A stretch of DNA of 64,000 nt from Vibrio sp. Isolate34 (GCF_022397915.1 NZ_JAKEUO010000017.1:25455-89454), one strand, 5' to 3'; shown: positions 25,836 to 34,844, counted from the first letter of the stretch. The notes: generated from the letters alone by a model not told the origin. Numbers and translations are program-made.

Positions 25836-25859
25836 CCTAAGCCTAAGCCTAAGCCTAGG
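25836..25859. repeat. Short CCTAAG hexamer tandem repeat
   Basis: Three CCTAAG units are followed by one CCTAGG, between the terminator and the GntR gene stop. This is probably slippage. Confidence 0.7.
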
Positions 25860-25876
25860 CAAATGGTTACGTGATG

Positions 25877-26605
25877 CTAACCAATACTATCAATATGGAT
25901 CACCACAGAATCTGGTCGCCAGTATTCCAATTCACAGTCCATTAGCTCGCCATCTTGTTTGTAGTTTACACGGCAGATCTTCAGCACTGGCTGACCTTCA
26001 GCTAGGTTTAACGCCTTAGCGACATGCGCAGGAGCGGAAGTGGGAATGACATCAAAGCGCGATCGTTTGGTCTCGTAGCCGTATTTTTCTCGGTAGATTC
26101 CCGTCAGCGACATGGTGAGATTTTCCGACAATACTTTCTCAAATAGCGGTGCTTTCAGTACGTTTTCAACGAACAGTACCGCTCTACCATCAATAAAGCG
26201 TAATCGCTCAATCACGTGTATTGGCGTTATCTGCTCTATCTCTAATGCTTTGGCGTAGTCGCCTGCGGCCATCTCTGTGCGAGTGCTCAGCAGTCGTGTT
26301 TCTGCAATGCGATCTTGTTCGCGAATCATTTGATGAAAGTGAGAACGTGACAATGGGTTGTAGCGAATACGCTCGGGCGACACGTACCAACCTCGGCGCT
26401 CTTCTCGGTATATCAGCCCCTCGGTTTCTAACGACACCAGTGCATCTTTGAGCGTGATTCGAGTGGTTGAAAACAGCTCACTGAGTTCTCTTTCAGATGG
26501 TAGTTTTTGCCCCTCGGTGAAGATGCCAGATTGAAGCTGTTCTCTGATGCTTGCCTTAATTCTGCCTAGCTGTGTCCCTGATTGCCCTGTACCCAATGTT
26601 CTCAT
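25877..26605 (-). CDS. GntR/UTRA-family regulator of the phosphonate/phosphoester operon
   Basis: This 242-residue regulator has an N-terminal winged helix (about 10-75: GQKLPSERELSELFSTTRITLKDAL...ERRGWYVSPERI) and a C-terminal UTRA effector domain (about 90-240). The winged-helix form with ...RRGWYVSPERI is like PhnR regulators of 2-aminoethylphosphonate genes. It is divergent from the ABC importer operon and probably represses it until an effector binds. I prefer the ATG at 26605; a GTG at 26650 would add 15 residues and would place the operator-like repeat inside the gene. Confidence 0.82.
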   Translation of the reverse strand: MRTLGTGQSGTQLGRIKASIREQLQSGIFTEGQKLPSERELSELFSTTRITLKDALVSLETEGLIYREERRGWYVSPERIRYNPLSRSHFHQMIREQDRIAETRLLSTRTEMAAGDYAKALEIEQITPIHVIERLRFIDGRAVLFVENVLKAPLFEKVLSENLTMSLTGIYREKYGYETKRSRFDVIPTSAPAHVAKALNLAEGQPVLKICRVNYKQDGELMDCELEYWRPDSVVIHIDSIG

Positions 26606-26607
26606 TG

Positions 26608-26620
26608 CTGATCTAGTCCA
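26608..26620. promoter_or_regulatory. Operator-like repeat, copy 1
   Basis: CTGATCTAGTCCA lies immediately before the ATG of the GntR-type regulator. It matches the copy at 26790 with one mismatch, suggesting autoregulation. Confidence 0.55.
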
Positions 26621-26789
26621 TAAGTTCGTGTGCTCAATAAGGTAAACCACGGAGTTAACAGGAATGTGACAGTAAACAAAGGCTTATTGTCATATGAGTG
26701 AAATATAACTGCCATGTAAATGCATCTGAACTGTCAAATAACTTGCGCGAAAGCGTCATATTCTGGCGATAGCATACAAAGCGAACTTA

Positions 26790-26802
26790 CTGACCTAGTC
26801 CA
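26790..26802. promoter_or_regulatory. Operator-like repeat, copy 2
   Basis: CTGACCTAGTCCA lies 14 bp before the ATG of the binding-protein gene, next to its ribosome-binding site. With copy 1 it brackets the divergent promoter region. Confidence 0.55.
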
Positions 26803-26816
26803 GAGGGATAGAGACA

Positions 26817-27920
26817 ATGAAAACTTTGCTTAGCCGTTCAACTGTATCGCCAGCCAAACTGATTGGTTCACCTGCAAAATTAATCGGCGCAACGCTAATA
26901 ACGGCAACACTTTCAATGCCAGCGATGGCGAAGGATGCTGATCTTGAGTCACTGATTGAAGCCGCTCAAAAAGAGGGTGCGGTTTACAGTGTGGGCATGC
27001 CAGACAGTTGGGCAAACTGGAAAGGCACATGGGCTGATCTGAAAGCAAACTACGGTTTGAAGCATCAGGATACAGATATGAGCTCGGCACAAGAGATCTC
27101 GAAATTTGAAGCAGAGAAAAGAAACGCAACCGCAGATATCGGTGACGTTGGTTTTGCCTTTGCACGTGTCGCTGTACAGAAAGACGTAACGCAGCCATAC
27201 AAACCAACCACTTGGAATGACATTCCAGACTGGGCGAAAGATAAAGATGGTCACTGGGCTCTGGCTTATACGGGCACTATCTCGTTTATATCAAACAACA
27301 ACCTTGTTAAAGACGCACCAAAATCTTGGAGTGACCTACTCGAAGGCGATTACAAAGTCACTGTAGGTGACGTAGGTGTCGCAGCACAAGCTAACAACGC
27401 GATTCTAGCGGCGGCATTTGCGAATGGCGGTGACGAATCAAACCTAAAACCAGCGATTAAATTCTTTGGTGAGCTAGCGAAACAAGGTCGTCTGTCTTAT
27501 ACCGATCCAAGCATCGCGAACCTTGAAAAAGGCGAAGTAGAAGTGGCGATCATGTGGGATTTCAACGCATTGAACTACCGCGACAAGATCGACCGTGAGC
27601 GCTTTACGGTAAGCATTCCACAAGATGGTTCAGTGATCTCTGGTTACACCACCATCATCAACAAATACGCGAAAAACCCGAACGCAGCGAAGTTGGCTCG
27701 TGAATACATCTTCAGCGATCAAGGTCAAATCAACCTAGCAGAAGGTTACGCGCGTCCAATCCGTAGCAGTGTTACGCTACCCCAATCAGTACAAGACAAG
27801 CTGATCTCGAATGAGCAATACAGCAACGTTCACCCAGTCACTGATTTCTCAGCATGGGAAAAATCAGCACGTCGCCTGCCACGTCAATGGCAAGAAAGCG
27901 TATTGATTCACCAGCAATAA
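26817..27920 (+). CDS. ABC importer substrate-binding protein (phosphonate/iron-type family)
   Basis: This 367-residue protein has a signal peptide (about 1-38, ending MPAMAKDA) and a bacterial extracellular solute-binding fold of the class shared by Fe(III) and 2-aminoethylphosphonate importers (ADLESLIEAAQKEGAVYSVGMPDSW; IGDVGFAFARVAVQ). It is the first gene of a six-gene operon with two permeases, an ATPase and two hydrolases. AGAGGGA at 26802-26808 is the ribosome-binding site. The regulator type and hydrolases favour a phosphonate or phosphoester over iron, but the ligand is inferred. Confidence 0.85.
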   Translation: MKTLLSRSTVSPAKLIGSPAKLIGATLITATLSMPAMAKDADLESLIEAAQKEGAVYSVGMPDSWANWKGTWADLKANYGLKHQDTDMSSAQEISKFEAEKRNATADIGDVGFAFARVAVQKDVTQPYKPTTWNDIPDWAKDKDGHWALAYTGTISFISNNNLVKDAPKSWSDLLEGDYKVTVGDVGVAAQANNAILAAAFANGGDESNLKPAIKFFGELAKQGRLSYTDPSIANLEKGEVEVAIMWDFNALNYRDKIDRERFTVSIPQDGSVISGYTTIINKYAKNPNAAKLAREYIFSDQGQINLAEGYARPIRSSVTLPQSVQDKLISNEQYSNVHPVTDFSAWEKSARRLPRQWQESVLIHQQ

Positions 27921-27933
27921 TCCCGCTTAACAC

Positions 27934-27952
27934 GCCACCTGTAACGGGTGGC
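27934..27952 (+). promoter_or_regulatory. Intercistronic hairpin after the binding-protein gene
   Basis: GCCACC/GGTGGC forms a small stem without a T-run. In importer operons such hairpins often protect the first message or reduce read-through, so the binding protein is made in excess. Confidence 0.55.
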
Positions 27953-27981
27953 TTATAGAAACAAGCAATAGAGAATAGACC

Positions 27982-28848
27982 ATGAGCAATAAGGTTATCC
28001 TTGTTGTTCTAGATGGACTGAATTATCAGGTAGCCCGTGATTGTATGGGCTACCTGAACGGTCTTCTAGAACTTAAAGATCTTCATGAAAAACGGGGCGA
28101 TTTGCAAAATAAACAGAGCACGCAAAAAAACAAGCTGCGCGCCACACTTTATCCAATGCAGTGTGAACTGCCGTCTATGTCACGCCCTTTGTATGAATGC
28201 ATTTTAACGGGAGTTCGCCCTGTTGAGAGTGGCATTGTTAACAACCAAATCGTGCGTTTGTCGAATCACGAGTCGATCTTTAGCTTGGCTAAATCGCAAG
28301 GTAAAGTGACGGCTGCAGCGGCATATCATTGGGTGAGCGAGTTGTATAACCGAGCGCCGTTTGACGCTGTGCGTGACCGTTTTACCAACGACGAAACCAT
28401 GAACATTCAACACGGCTGTTTCTACCATTGGGACCACTACCCAGATGAAGCCTTGTTTTTGGATGCTGAACACCTACGTGTTACTCATCAGCCGGACTTC
28501 TTATTGATTCACCCAATGAACATTGACGATATTGGACACAAGCACGGGTTGGATTCTCGCCAATACCGCAACAGTGCGCGTGGCGCGGATATCTACCTGT
28601 CGAACTACCTTGAGAAATGGGTAGACGATGGTTATCAGGTGATCATCACCAGTGACCACGGCATGAACAATGACTTGTCTCACGGTGGTATTCTGCCTGA
28701 AGAGCGTGAAGTACCATTCTTCGTAATTGGCGATAAGTTCACACACCAAGAATGTTCAGTGAAACAGACTGATATTTGCGGCAGCGTGTGTCAGCTACTC
28801 AACCTTGAACACGATAAATCTTACACTCAGGAATTGTTGGCCCTATGA
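27982..28848 (+). CDS. Alkaline-phosphatase-superfamily hydrolase (phosphodiesterase/phosphonatase type)
   Basis: This 288-residue protein without a signal peptide, so cytoplasmic, shows the metal-binding motifs of the nucleotide pyrophosphatase/phosphodiesterase branch: VVLDGLN near the N-terminus, PSMSRPLYECILTGVRP around the nucleophile, HPMNIDDIGHKHG and ITSDHGMN. It likely cleaves a phosphodiester, phosphoester or C-P compound after import. It starts 61 bp after the binding-protein gene and overlaps the first permease by 4 bp (ATGA). Its presence inside the importer operon suggests import followed by intracellular cleavage. Phosphonoacetate hydrolase belongs to the same superfamily, but I cannot assign that reaction. 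Confidence 0.78.
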   Translation: MSNKVILVVLDGLNYQVARDCMGYLNGLLELKDLHEKRGDLQNKQSTQKNKLRATLYPMQCELPSMSRPLYECILTGVRPVESGIVNNQIVRLSNHESIFSLAKSQGKVTAAAAYHWVSELYNRAPFDAVRDRFTNDETMNIQHGCFYHWDHYPDEALFLDAEHLRVTHQPDFLLIHPMNIDDIGHKHGLDSRQYRNSARGADIYLSNYLEKWVDDGYQVIITSDHGMNNDLSHGGILPEEREVPFFVIGDKFTHQECSVKQTDICGSVCQLLNLEHDKSYTQELLAL

Positions 28849-29738
28849 GCAGTTCTGTAATCACGCAGAGCGATGGCTCTGCGCTTAAACCTCAAAGTAA
28901 ATCTTGGTTCAAACGCTTCAAGCCCGCTTTGTGGCTTGCGCCTTTCGCACTGTTTTTCTACCTGTTTCAACTGGCACCTATGGTTTGGGTGCTGATCAAC
29001 AGCTTCTTCTACGACGATGAGCTCTCTCTCGAAAACTATTCTGAAATATTCGATTCTGCTTTCATGATGCAGGCCTTTGGCAACAGTTTATGGTTGTCGA
29101 TTTGGTCGAGCATTGTTGGCTTAGCGATTGCGACTCTGTTGGTCTCTTCATTGCGCCGCGTCGATTCTAAAATCCGCGATGCGGTGATTGCGTTTACCAA
29201 CATGAGCAGCAACTTCTCTGGTGTGCCTCTGTCGTTCGCTTTCATCATCATCTTGGGCACCAATGGTGCGATCACCCTATTGCTCAAGCAGTACGGTTTA
29301 CTGGGTGATTTCGACCTGTATGGCAAGTGGGGCTTGCTGGCGATTTATATCTACTTCCAGATCCCATTGGCGGTGTTGTTACTCTATCCAGCGTTTGATG
29401 CTCTGAGTGACGACTGGCAAGCTGCCTCAGCACTGCTTGGTGCGAAAACGTGGCAATACTGGACCAAAATTGCGCTGCCTGTTTTATCTCCTGCTTTGTT
29501 TGGCACCTTCATCATCTTAATTGCTAATGCGATTGGCGCCTATGCGAGCGTGTATGCGTTGACCTCGGGCAACTACAACGTGATTACGATTCGGATCGCG
29601 AGCCTAGTATCGGGCGACTTGTTCTTAGAGCCTAACCTAGCCGCAGCAATTTCCGTAATTCTGATGGCGATGCTGGCTTTCATCACCGTGATTAACCAAT
29701 GGCTGATCAGCAAAAGCTACGCAGGGAAGAGAAAGTAA
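28845..29738 (+). CDS. ABC importer permease 1
   Basis: This 297-residue protein has six or more membrane segments and the EAA-type loop (DALSDDWQAASALLGAKTWQ) that docks the ATPase. It belongs to the binding-protein-dependent permease family seen with phosphonate, sulfate and iron importers. Its start overlaps the hydrolase gene (ATGA), and its stop overlaps the next permease start (TAATG). Confidence 0.9.
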   Translation: MSSSVITQSDGSALKPQSKSWFKRFKPALWLAPFALFFYLFQLAPMVWVLINSFFYDDELSLENYSEIFDSAFMMQAFGNSLWLSIWSSIVGLAIATLLVSSLRRVDSKIRDAVIAFTNMSSNFSGVPLSFAFIIILGTNGAITLLLKQYGLLGDFDLYGKWGLLAIYIYFQIPLAVLLLYPAFDALSDDWQAASALLGAKTWQYWTKIALPVLSPALFGTFIILIANAIGAYASVYALTSGNYNVITIRIASLVSGDLFLEPNLAAAISVILMAMLAFITVINQWLISKSYAGKRK

Positions 29739-30523
29739 TGAACACCGTAAATACTCGCTTTCATAAAACCGTGGTCTATTCGATCGTTGGCATCATGATG
29801 ATTCCGATCTTAGCGACCTTCATCTACTCGATCTCTTCGCGTTGGGGTGCGACGATCTTGCCTGATGGCTTTACTCTGGATTGGTACATTAACCTACTGA
29901 CGGATCCTCGCTTCTTACAAGCCTTCGGTCGTTCACTGTTTATCTGTGTGGCGGCGCTGTCACTGAGTGTGGTGTTGGTTCTGCCTGCGATTTTCGTGGT
30001 GTTTTACTATTTCCCGAAACTCGACAAGGTGATGAATATCCTCATCTTATTGCCGTTCGCAGTACCGCCAGTAGTGTCGTCGGTTGGCTTGCTTCAGCTG
30101 TATGCCGATAGCGAAATCTCTTTGATAGGCACACCGTGGATTCTGATTGGTACCTACTTCACCATCGCATTGCCATTCATGTATCGCGCGATTGCCAACA
30201 GCTTTGAAGCGATCAACCTGCACGACTTGATGGACGCGGCTCACCTGCTCGGCGCAAGCACTACCAAGGCGTTCTTATTGATTATTCTGCCAAACCTTAA
30301 GAAAGGCTTAATGGCGTCGCTGTTCTTGTCGTTCTCGTTCCTATTGGGCGAGTTCGTGTTCGCCAACATCTTGGTGGGTACACGTTACGAGACGCTGCAA
30401 ATCTACCTATACAACATGCGTCAAACCAGCGGCCACTTCACGTCAGCCCTTGTGATGACGTACTTCCTGTTTATTTTCTTACTGACTTGGTTGGCAAGTC
30501 GTTTCAGCCAGGGAACCAAATAA
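29738..30523 (+). CDS. ABC importer permease 2
   Basis: This protein of about 261 residues has six membrane segments and the EAA-type loop (NLHDLMDAAHLLGASTTKAF). I chose the ATG at 29738 because it overlaps the previous stop (TAATG); the frame itself is open from 29699. It forms the membrane channel with permease 1. Confidence 0.9.
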   Translation: MNTVNTRFHKTVVYSIVGIMMIPILATFIYSISSRWGATILPDGFTLDWYINLLTDPRFLQAFGRSLFICVAALSLSVVLVLPAIFVVFYYFPKLDKVMNILILLPFAVPPVVSSVGLLQLYADSEISLIGTPWILIGTYFTIALPFMYRAIANSFEAINLHDLMDAAHLLGASTTKAFLLIILPNLKKGLMASLFLSFSFLLGEFVFANILVGTRYETLQIYLYNMRQTSGHFTSALVMTYFLFIFLLTWLASRFSQGTK

Positions 30524-31542
30524 TGAGCTATGTAAATGCGAAAAACCTCACCAAGCGCTTTGGTGACAACACAGTATTTGAAGATATTGAATTCTCCATC
30601 GAGAAGGGAGAGTTCATCACGCTGCTTGGCCCGAGTGGTTGCGGTAAATCAACGCTGCTGCGTAGCTTGGCAGGTTTGAACCCGGTTGATGGTGGCGAGA
30701 TTTGGGTAAATGGTGAAGAGATTACTCACCAAGTGCCGCAAGAGCGTGGCATCGGCATGGTTTTTCAATCTTATGCGCTGTTCCCGAACATGACGGTCGA
30801 GGGCAACATTGCGTTTGGCCTTAAGATGAAAAAGCTTGCTGCCGACGAGATAAAGCGCGAAGTCGCGAAAGTGATTGGGCTGGTGGATTTAACAAGCAAA
30901 GAGAAGTTCTACCCGCATCAGCTATCAGGCGGCCAGCGTCAGCGTGTGGCTTTGGCAAGAGCCTTGGTGGTGAAGCCGCGTATTCTATTGCTCGATGAGC
31001 CACTTTCAGCGCTGGATGCGAAGATCCGCAAACATTTGCGCCAACAGATCCGAGATATTCAAAAAGAGATGAACCTGACCACGATCTTTGTGACTCACGA
31101 TCAAGAAGAAGCGATGATCATGTCTGACCGTATCTTCTTAATGAGCAAAGGCGAGATCGTCCAAGCGGGTACACCTGAAGAGATCTACACTCAACCTGCC
31201 AATGAGTTCGTCGCGGGTTTCATGGGACACTACAACTTGGTGCAAGCGAACAAGGCTAAGCAGCTGTTTAATATTGAAACCGAGTGGAAGGTGGCGATTC
31301 GCCCTGAATCTATCTACGTTAAAGAGCAAGGCCGACAATATGGCGAGCATATCTCTGCGCCGAAAACCGGCACCATTCGCAACCACCAACTCCTGGGTAA
31401 CGTGATTCGCTACCAAGTGGACGTTGATGAGTGTGAATTAACGGTCGACTTACTTAACCGTTCTTCTGAGCGACTGTTGGCAAACGGCAGCCAGCTTGAA
31501 CTCCTGTTTAACCTTAACGAAATTCAACCTGTGAGAGCCTAA
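30523..31542 (+). CDS. ABC importer ATPase
   Basis: This 339-residue ATPase has Walker A GPSGCGKST, Q-loop FQSYALFPNM, signature LSGGQRQRVAL, Walker B ILLLDEPLSALDAK and H-loop VTHDQEEA. A C-terminal TOBE-like regulatory domain follows (about 240-339). This is the PotA/FbpC/PhnT-type arrangement. I chose the ATG at 30523 because it overlaps the previous stop (TAATG) and gives the normal family N-terminus (MSYVNAKNLTKRFG). Confidence 0.92.
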   Translation: MSYVNAKNLTKRFGDNTVFEDIEFSIEKGEFITLLGPSGCGKSTLLRSLAGLNPVDGGEIWVNGEEITHQVPQERGIGMVFQSYALFPNMTVEGNIAFGLKMKKLAADEIKREVAKVIGLVDLTSKEKFYPHQLSGGQRQRVALARALVVKPRILLLDEPLSALDAKIRKHLRQQIRDIQKEMNLTTIFVTHDQEEAMIMSDRIFLMSKGEIVQAGTPEEIYTQPANEFVAGFMGHYNLVQANKAKQLFNIETEWKVAIRPESIYVKEQGRQYGEHISAPKTGTIRNHQLLGNVIRYQVDVDECELTVDLLNRSSERLLANGSQLELLFNLNEIQPVRA

Positions 31543-31543
31543 G

Positions 31544-32203
31544 ATGTTCAAACCTTTGTATGTATTTGATATGGATGAAACGCTGATCAATGCCGATGCG
31601 GCGATGCTCTGGAATGAGTTCTTGGTTGAAAAGGGCATTGCCACTGCGCCTAACTTTATCGAAGAAGATCAGCGCTTAATGGGTCTGTATTCGGAAGGTA
31701 AGCTGAACATGGAAGATTACCTCACGTTCGCTATGCAACCATTGGCTGAAATGCCAACAGAGCAAGTGACTGCCTTGGTGGAAGAGTGTGTTGAACAGCA
31801 TATTCTACCTAAGCAGTTTAAACAGTCGAAACCTTTGATTGAGCAGCTAGAGAATGATGACATCGACATGTTGATCATCTCTGCCAGCGTGACTTTCTTA
31901 GTGGAAGCGGTCGGCCGCAAGATTGGTATCGAGAATGCACTCGGTATCGATTTGATTGAAAACCAAGGTCGTTTTACGTCTCAAATCTCGGGCGTACCAA
32001 GCTACCGAGAGGGTAAAGTCACGCGTTTGAAAGAGTGGTTAGACAACCAAGAAACCAACTACTCAGACATTCACTTTTATACGGATTCAATCAACGACCT
32101 ACCTCTTTGTGAACACGCTGATTTTGCTTACTTGGTGAATCCATGCCCGCGTTTGAAAGCACTGGCTGATCAACCGAACTGGTCGATTCTCAGTTGGGAT
32201 TAA
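31544..32203 (+). CDS. HAD-superfamily (subfamily IB) phosphatase
   Basis: This 219-residue protein has the HAD motifs: FDMDETL (motif I nucleophile and general acid), ISAS (motif II) and YTDSINDLPL (motif IV). SerB-like HAD-IB enzymes remove phosphate from small phosphomonoesters. It follows the ATPase gene with a 1-bp gap and is the last gene of the operon. A logical role is to dephosphorylate the product made by the upstream hydrolase or the imported ester. It is not a typical PhnX, which has a different N-terminal motif. Confidence 0.85.
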   Translation: MFKPLYVFDMDETLINADAAMLWNEFLVEKGIATAPNFIEEDQRLMGLYSEGKLNMEDYLTFAMQPLAEMPTEQVTALVEECVEQHILPKQFKQSKPLIEQLENDDIDMLIISASVTFLVEAVGRKIGIENALGIDLIENQGRFTSQISGVPSYREGKVTRLKEWLDNQETNYSDIHFYTDSINDLPLCEHADFAYLVNPCPRLKALADQPNWSILSWD

Positions 32204-32245
32204 CACGAACCCTATATTCGAATTAGCTTCGTTCTAGAACTTATC

Positions 32246-32271
32246 AAGCCGCTGACTACAGCGGCTTTTTT
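32246..32271 (+). terminator. Terminator of the importer operon
   Basis: GCCGCTG/CAGCGGC with loop ACTA is followed by six Ts. It lies between the HAD gene and the convergent response regulator gene. Confidence 0.9.
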
Positions 32272-32279
32272 GATTCGTA

Positions 32280-32945
32280 TTATTCTATTTCAAGTTTGTA
32301 ACCTATCCCGTAAATGGATTTAATGTAGTCACATTTTTCATTTATCGAGACCATTTTTTTGCGTAAGTTTTTAATATGGCTATCGATAGTGCGATCACTG
32401 ACCACTCTTCTATCGTCGTAGATTTTATCAATCAATTGATCGCGACTATAAATGCGGCCAACATTTTGATAAAGAAGGTGCAAAAGCCGAAACTCAGCTG
32501 GCGTTAAACTTAGCTTAATACCACATAGGACGGCGGTCATACTCGATTCATCAATATCAATGGCGTTCTTTGTTGACGTGGCTTGGGGCTTGTTGGAACG
32601 GCGCAAAATATTTTTAACCCTCACGACCACTTCTCTCGGGCTGTACGGCTTACATATATAATCATCTGCACCCAATTCAAGCCCAACGAGTCGATCAATC
32701 TCTTCTACTTTGGCTGTCGCCATAACCACTGGGATGTCACTGAACGTTCTCAGCTCTCGATAAATATCCAACCCGTCTCGATTGGGTAGCATTAGGTCGA
32801 GAATAATGAGTTTAGGCGATGCTTGTTTTACCCAGTCAATGACAAGATTACCATCGATAATATGATGACTTTCAAGGCCAGAGTGCTCTAAGTACTCACA
32901 CAGTACACTTGCTAATGCAGGCTCATCTTCGACGACTAAAATCAC
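32280..32945 (-). CDS. OmpR-family response regulator
   Basis: This 221-residue protein has a receiver domain (LVVEDE; Asp in LIILDLMLPNRDG; Lys in ICKPY) and an OmpR/PhoB winged helix (about 125-221, ending YIKSIYGIGYKLEIE). It resembles BaeR/CpxR-type regulators. It follows its kinase with a 4-bp overlap. The EF-hand lipoprotein gene upstream of the kinase, in the same direction, may be a target or an accessory sensor. Confidence 0.9.
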   Translation of the reverse strand: MILVVEDEPALASVLCEYLEHSGLESHHIIDGNLVIDWVKQASPKLIILDLMLPNRDGLDIYRELRTFSDIPVVMATAKVEEIDRLVGLELGADDYICKPYSPREVVVRVKNILRRSNKPQATSTKNAIDIDESSMTAVLCGIKLSLTPAEFRLLHLLYQNVGRIYSRDQLIDKIYDDRRVVSDRTIDSHIKNLRKKMVSINEKCDYIKSIYGIGYKLEIE

Positions 32946-34369
32946 GATTTTATTTCCTTTGGCAACGCTATGATGATTCGTAACCCACCCAATTCTGAGT
33001 GGTCGGCAGTAATGTGTCCTTGGTGCGCTTCAACGATATTTTTACAGATAGATAAGCCAAGCCCAGAACCGCCACTTGAGCGACTGCGCGATTTATCAAC
33101 GCGGTAAAGCCTCTCAAACAAACGCGGGAGTGATGCATCAGGTACACCTGGATCACTGTCTTCAACGTTGATAATAATACTATCACTAATGTCGGTAACA
33201 TCTATCGATACATGCCCATTATCGCTAGTGTATCGCGCGCTATTTTCCAACAGATTCACAAACAGTTGTGTCAGTAATCTATCATCACACGAGGTTAACA
33301 GTGGGGCTGAATGGTTATAGTGCTTTGTTAATGTGATGTTTTTTTGTTCTAAACGGATCGAGTTTTGAACGATCACCGAATCAATCAGTTTATGTATATC
33401 AACGTTGTTTTTTACATTGAGGTTAAATCCGATGTCATACAGGGAGAGTTGATGAAGATCCTCAACGAGTTGACCCAGTATGATGATTTGTTGATGTAAC
33501 GAGTCTATGTATTTTGGCTCAGGTGAGCGAATACCATCTTGTAGCGCTTCTAGTTCACTTCTTAGCACGGTGATAGGCGTTCTAAGTTCATGTGAAATAT
33601 CCGATAACCACTGTTCTCTAAGTGTTTTTTGTTTTCTTAGTGTTTCGACTACACCGTTGAATATTCCGATGAGATCGGACAATTCATCATTGCCGCTTTT
33701 TTCAATGTAGAAATCGAGATCGCCATTTTCGATAGATTTGGCACCTTTCGACAAAGCACGCAATGGTTTCAAAAATCGCCTAACAAGAAACAAAGCGATA
33801 AAGAATGAAAGCAACACGGTAATCGATGCGATAGTGCTTACATGCGTCGTTTGTTGTTTGAAAAAGCTTTCAGCTAAAGGCCCTGATATTTCATCCATCT
33901 GGACGATGGAGACATACCCAATCACTTGCTCATTCTGTGTTATTTCGACTAGTGCTTGATGCTGACCATCTTCAAGGTGATGTAGGTTTTCAGGAGGTCC
34001 AATTATAGCTCGCCCGTTTTGATCTAAAATGTTGAGTCGTTGCCAAATAGGTTGAAGACCTGGCGCTTCCGGCTCTCTTAATGGTGGTGGCGATGGGTGT
34101 CTGTCACGAGCATGTGGTCGTGAGGGGCCACCAATGCTACTGGCGATTAAATGTGGTTCACGTTCTAGCCGCCTCCACTTTTCGGAAGGTGAGTAATATT
34201 GCTTTAAGTTATTGGCGAGTTCTTGAGCTAGGGCAATCTCATTATTATTTGTGAAATCTTGGAGCCCTCTTTGAAAACTGGAGTTAATAAAATAGGTGAG
34301 TACAAAGAGCATGGTCACGCATACCATTAGTATTGAAACAAACAGTTTAGTGAAAATTGATATGCGCAC
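32942..34369 (-). CDS. BaeS-like sensor histidine kinase with Pro/His/Arg-rich periplasmic segment
   Basis: This 475-residue protein has a membrane segment (about 9-30), a periplasmic domain (about 31-180), a second membrane segment (about 181-201), HAMP, HisKA (DISHELRTPITVLRSE) and an ATPase domain (NLLENSARYT, GGSGLGLSIC). The periplasmic part contains a proline-, histidine- and arginine-rich stretch (about residues 80-104). This may be a flexible or metal-binding insertion. The signal is unknown; envelope stress or divalent metal would fit the EF-hand neighbour. Confidence 0.88.
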   Translation of the reverse strand: MRISIFTKLFVSILMVCVTMLFVLTYFINSSFQRGLQDFTNNNEIALAQELANNLKQYYSPSEKWRRLEREPHLIASSIGGPSRPHARDRHPSPPPLREPEAPGLQPIWQRLNILDQNGRAIIGPPENLHHLEDGQHQALVEITQNEQVIGYVSIVQMDEISGPLAESFFKQQTTHVSTIASITVLLSFFIALFLVRRFLKPLRALSKGAKSIENGDLDFYIEKSGNDELSDLIGIFNGVVETLRKQKTLREQWLSDISHELRTPITVLRSELEALQDGIRSPEPKYIDSLHQQIIILGQLVEDLHQLSLYDIGFNLNVKNNVDIHKLIDSVIVQNSIRLEQKNITLTKHYNHSAPLLTSCDDRLLTQLFVNLLENSARYTSDNGHVSIDVTDISDSIIINVEDSDPGVPDASLPRLFERLYRVDKSRSRSSGGSGLGLSICKNIVEAHQGHITADHSELGGLRIIIALPKEIKS

Positions 34370-34526
34370 GTTCTCTCCAGCAGTTAAAGTGAATTAGGAC
34401 AGTAAAATGAGTTAAGAAAAAGGTGAGTTAAACCAATATTAATCCCCAATCGTGTGGGAAATGTGGACATTGATTTCTTTATTCATCTTAGGCCATGTAT
34501 AAGCATCTTTTTGTTAGAAACGAATA

Positions 34527-34561
34527 GCGAGCTGACAGGGTGCTATGCCCCATCAGCTCGC
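34527..34561. terminator. Strong hairpin between the EF-hand gene and the kinase gene
   Basis: GCGAGCTGA/TCAGCTCGC form a perfect 9-bp stem around an inner GGG/CCC pairing. The T-run on the minus strand is weak. It probably ends or attenuates the EF-hand lipoprotein transcript. Confidence 0.6.
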
Positions 34562-34598
34562 ATTGAATTATCACTATTTTTGGATAACCCTCTAACAA

Positions 34599-34844
34599 TT
34601 ATTGACGTCTTGGTGGTGGTGGCGGAACTTCCTCTTCCGATAGACCACCGCTTCCATCTGCGTCTAGTTTGTCAAAGTCATCGGCGAGCGGACCTCTGAG
34701 CTCTTCTAATTGTAATTCGCCATCACCGTTTGCATCCATTTCTTCAAAGCTTGGCATTTCTCTTGGACCTTCACGGCTTTCAGCACACGCTTGAAGCGCG
34801 AATGTCGATGTAAGTAAAAGTAATGCTGTCGTAATTTTTTTCAT
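34599..34844 (-). CDS. EF-hand lipoprotein
   Basis: This 81-residue protein has a lipoprotein signal peptide (lipobox LQAC, Cys20) and two EF-hand calcium-binding loops, DANGDGELQLEEL and DADGSGGLSEEEV, ending in a proline-rich tail (PPPPPRRQ). It should be anchored in the outer or inner membrane facing the periplasm and may bind calcium. It lies upstream of the kinase-regulator pair in the same direction. Similar small EF-hand proteins next to two-component systems are known in marine gammaproteobacteria, but their role is not settled. Confidence 0.8.
   Translation of the reverse strand: MKKITTALLLLTSTFALQACAESREGPREMPSFEEMDANGDGELQLEELRGPLADDFDKLDADGSGGLSEEEVPPPPPRRQ

Noticed and set aside
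26994..27008. Partial parS2-like sequence in the importer binding-protein gene
   Set aside because: Only the left half (TTTACAGTGT) matches; the right half does not fit the palindrome.
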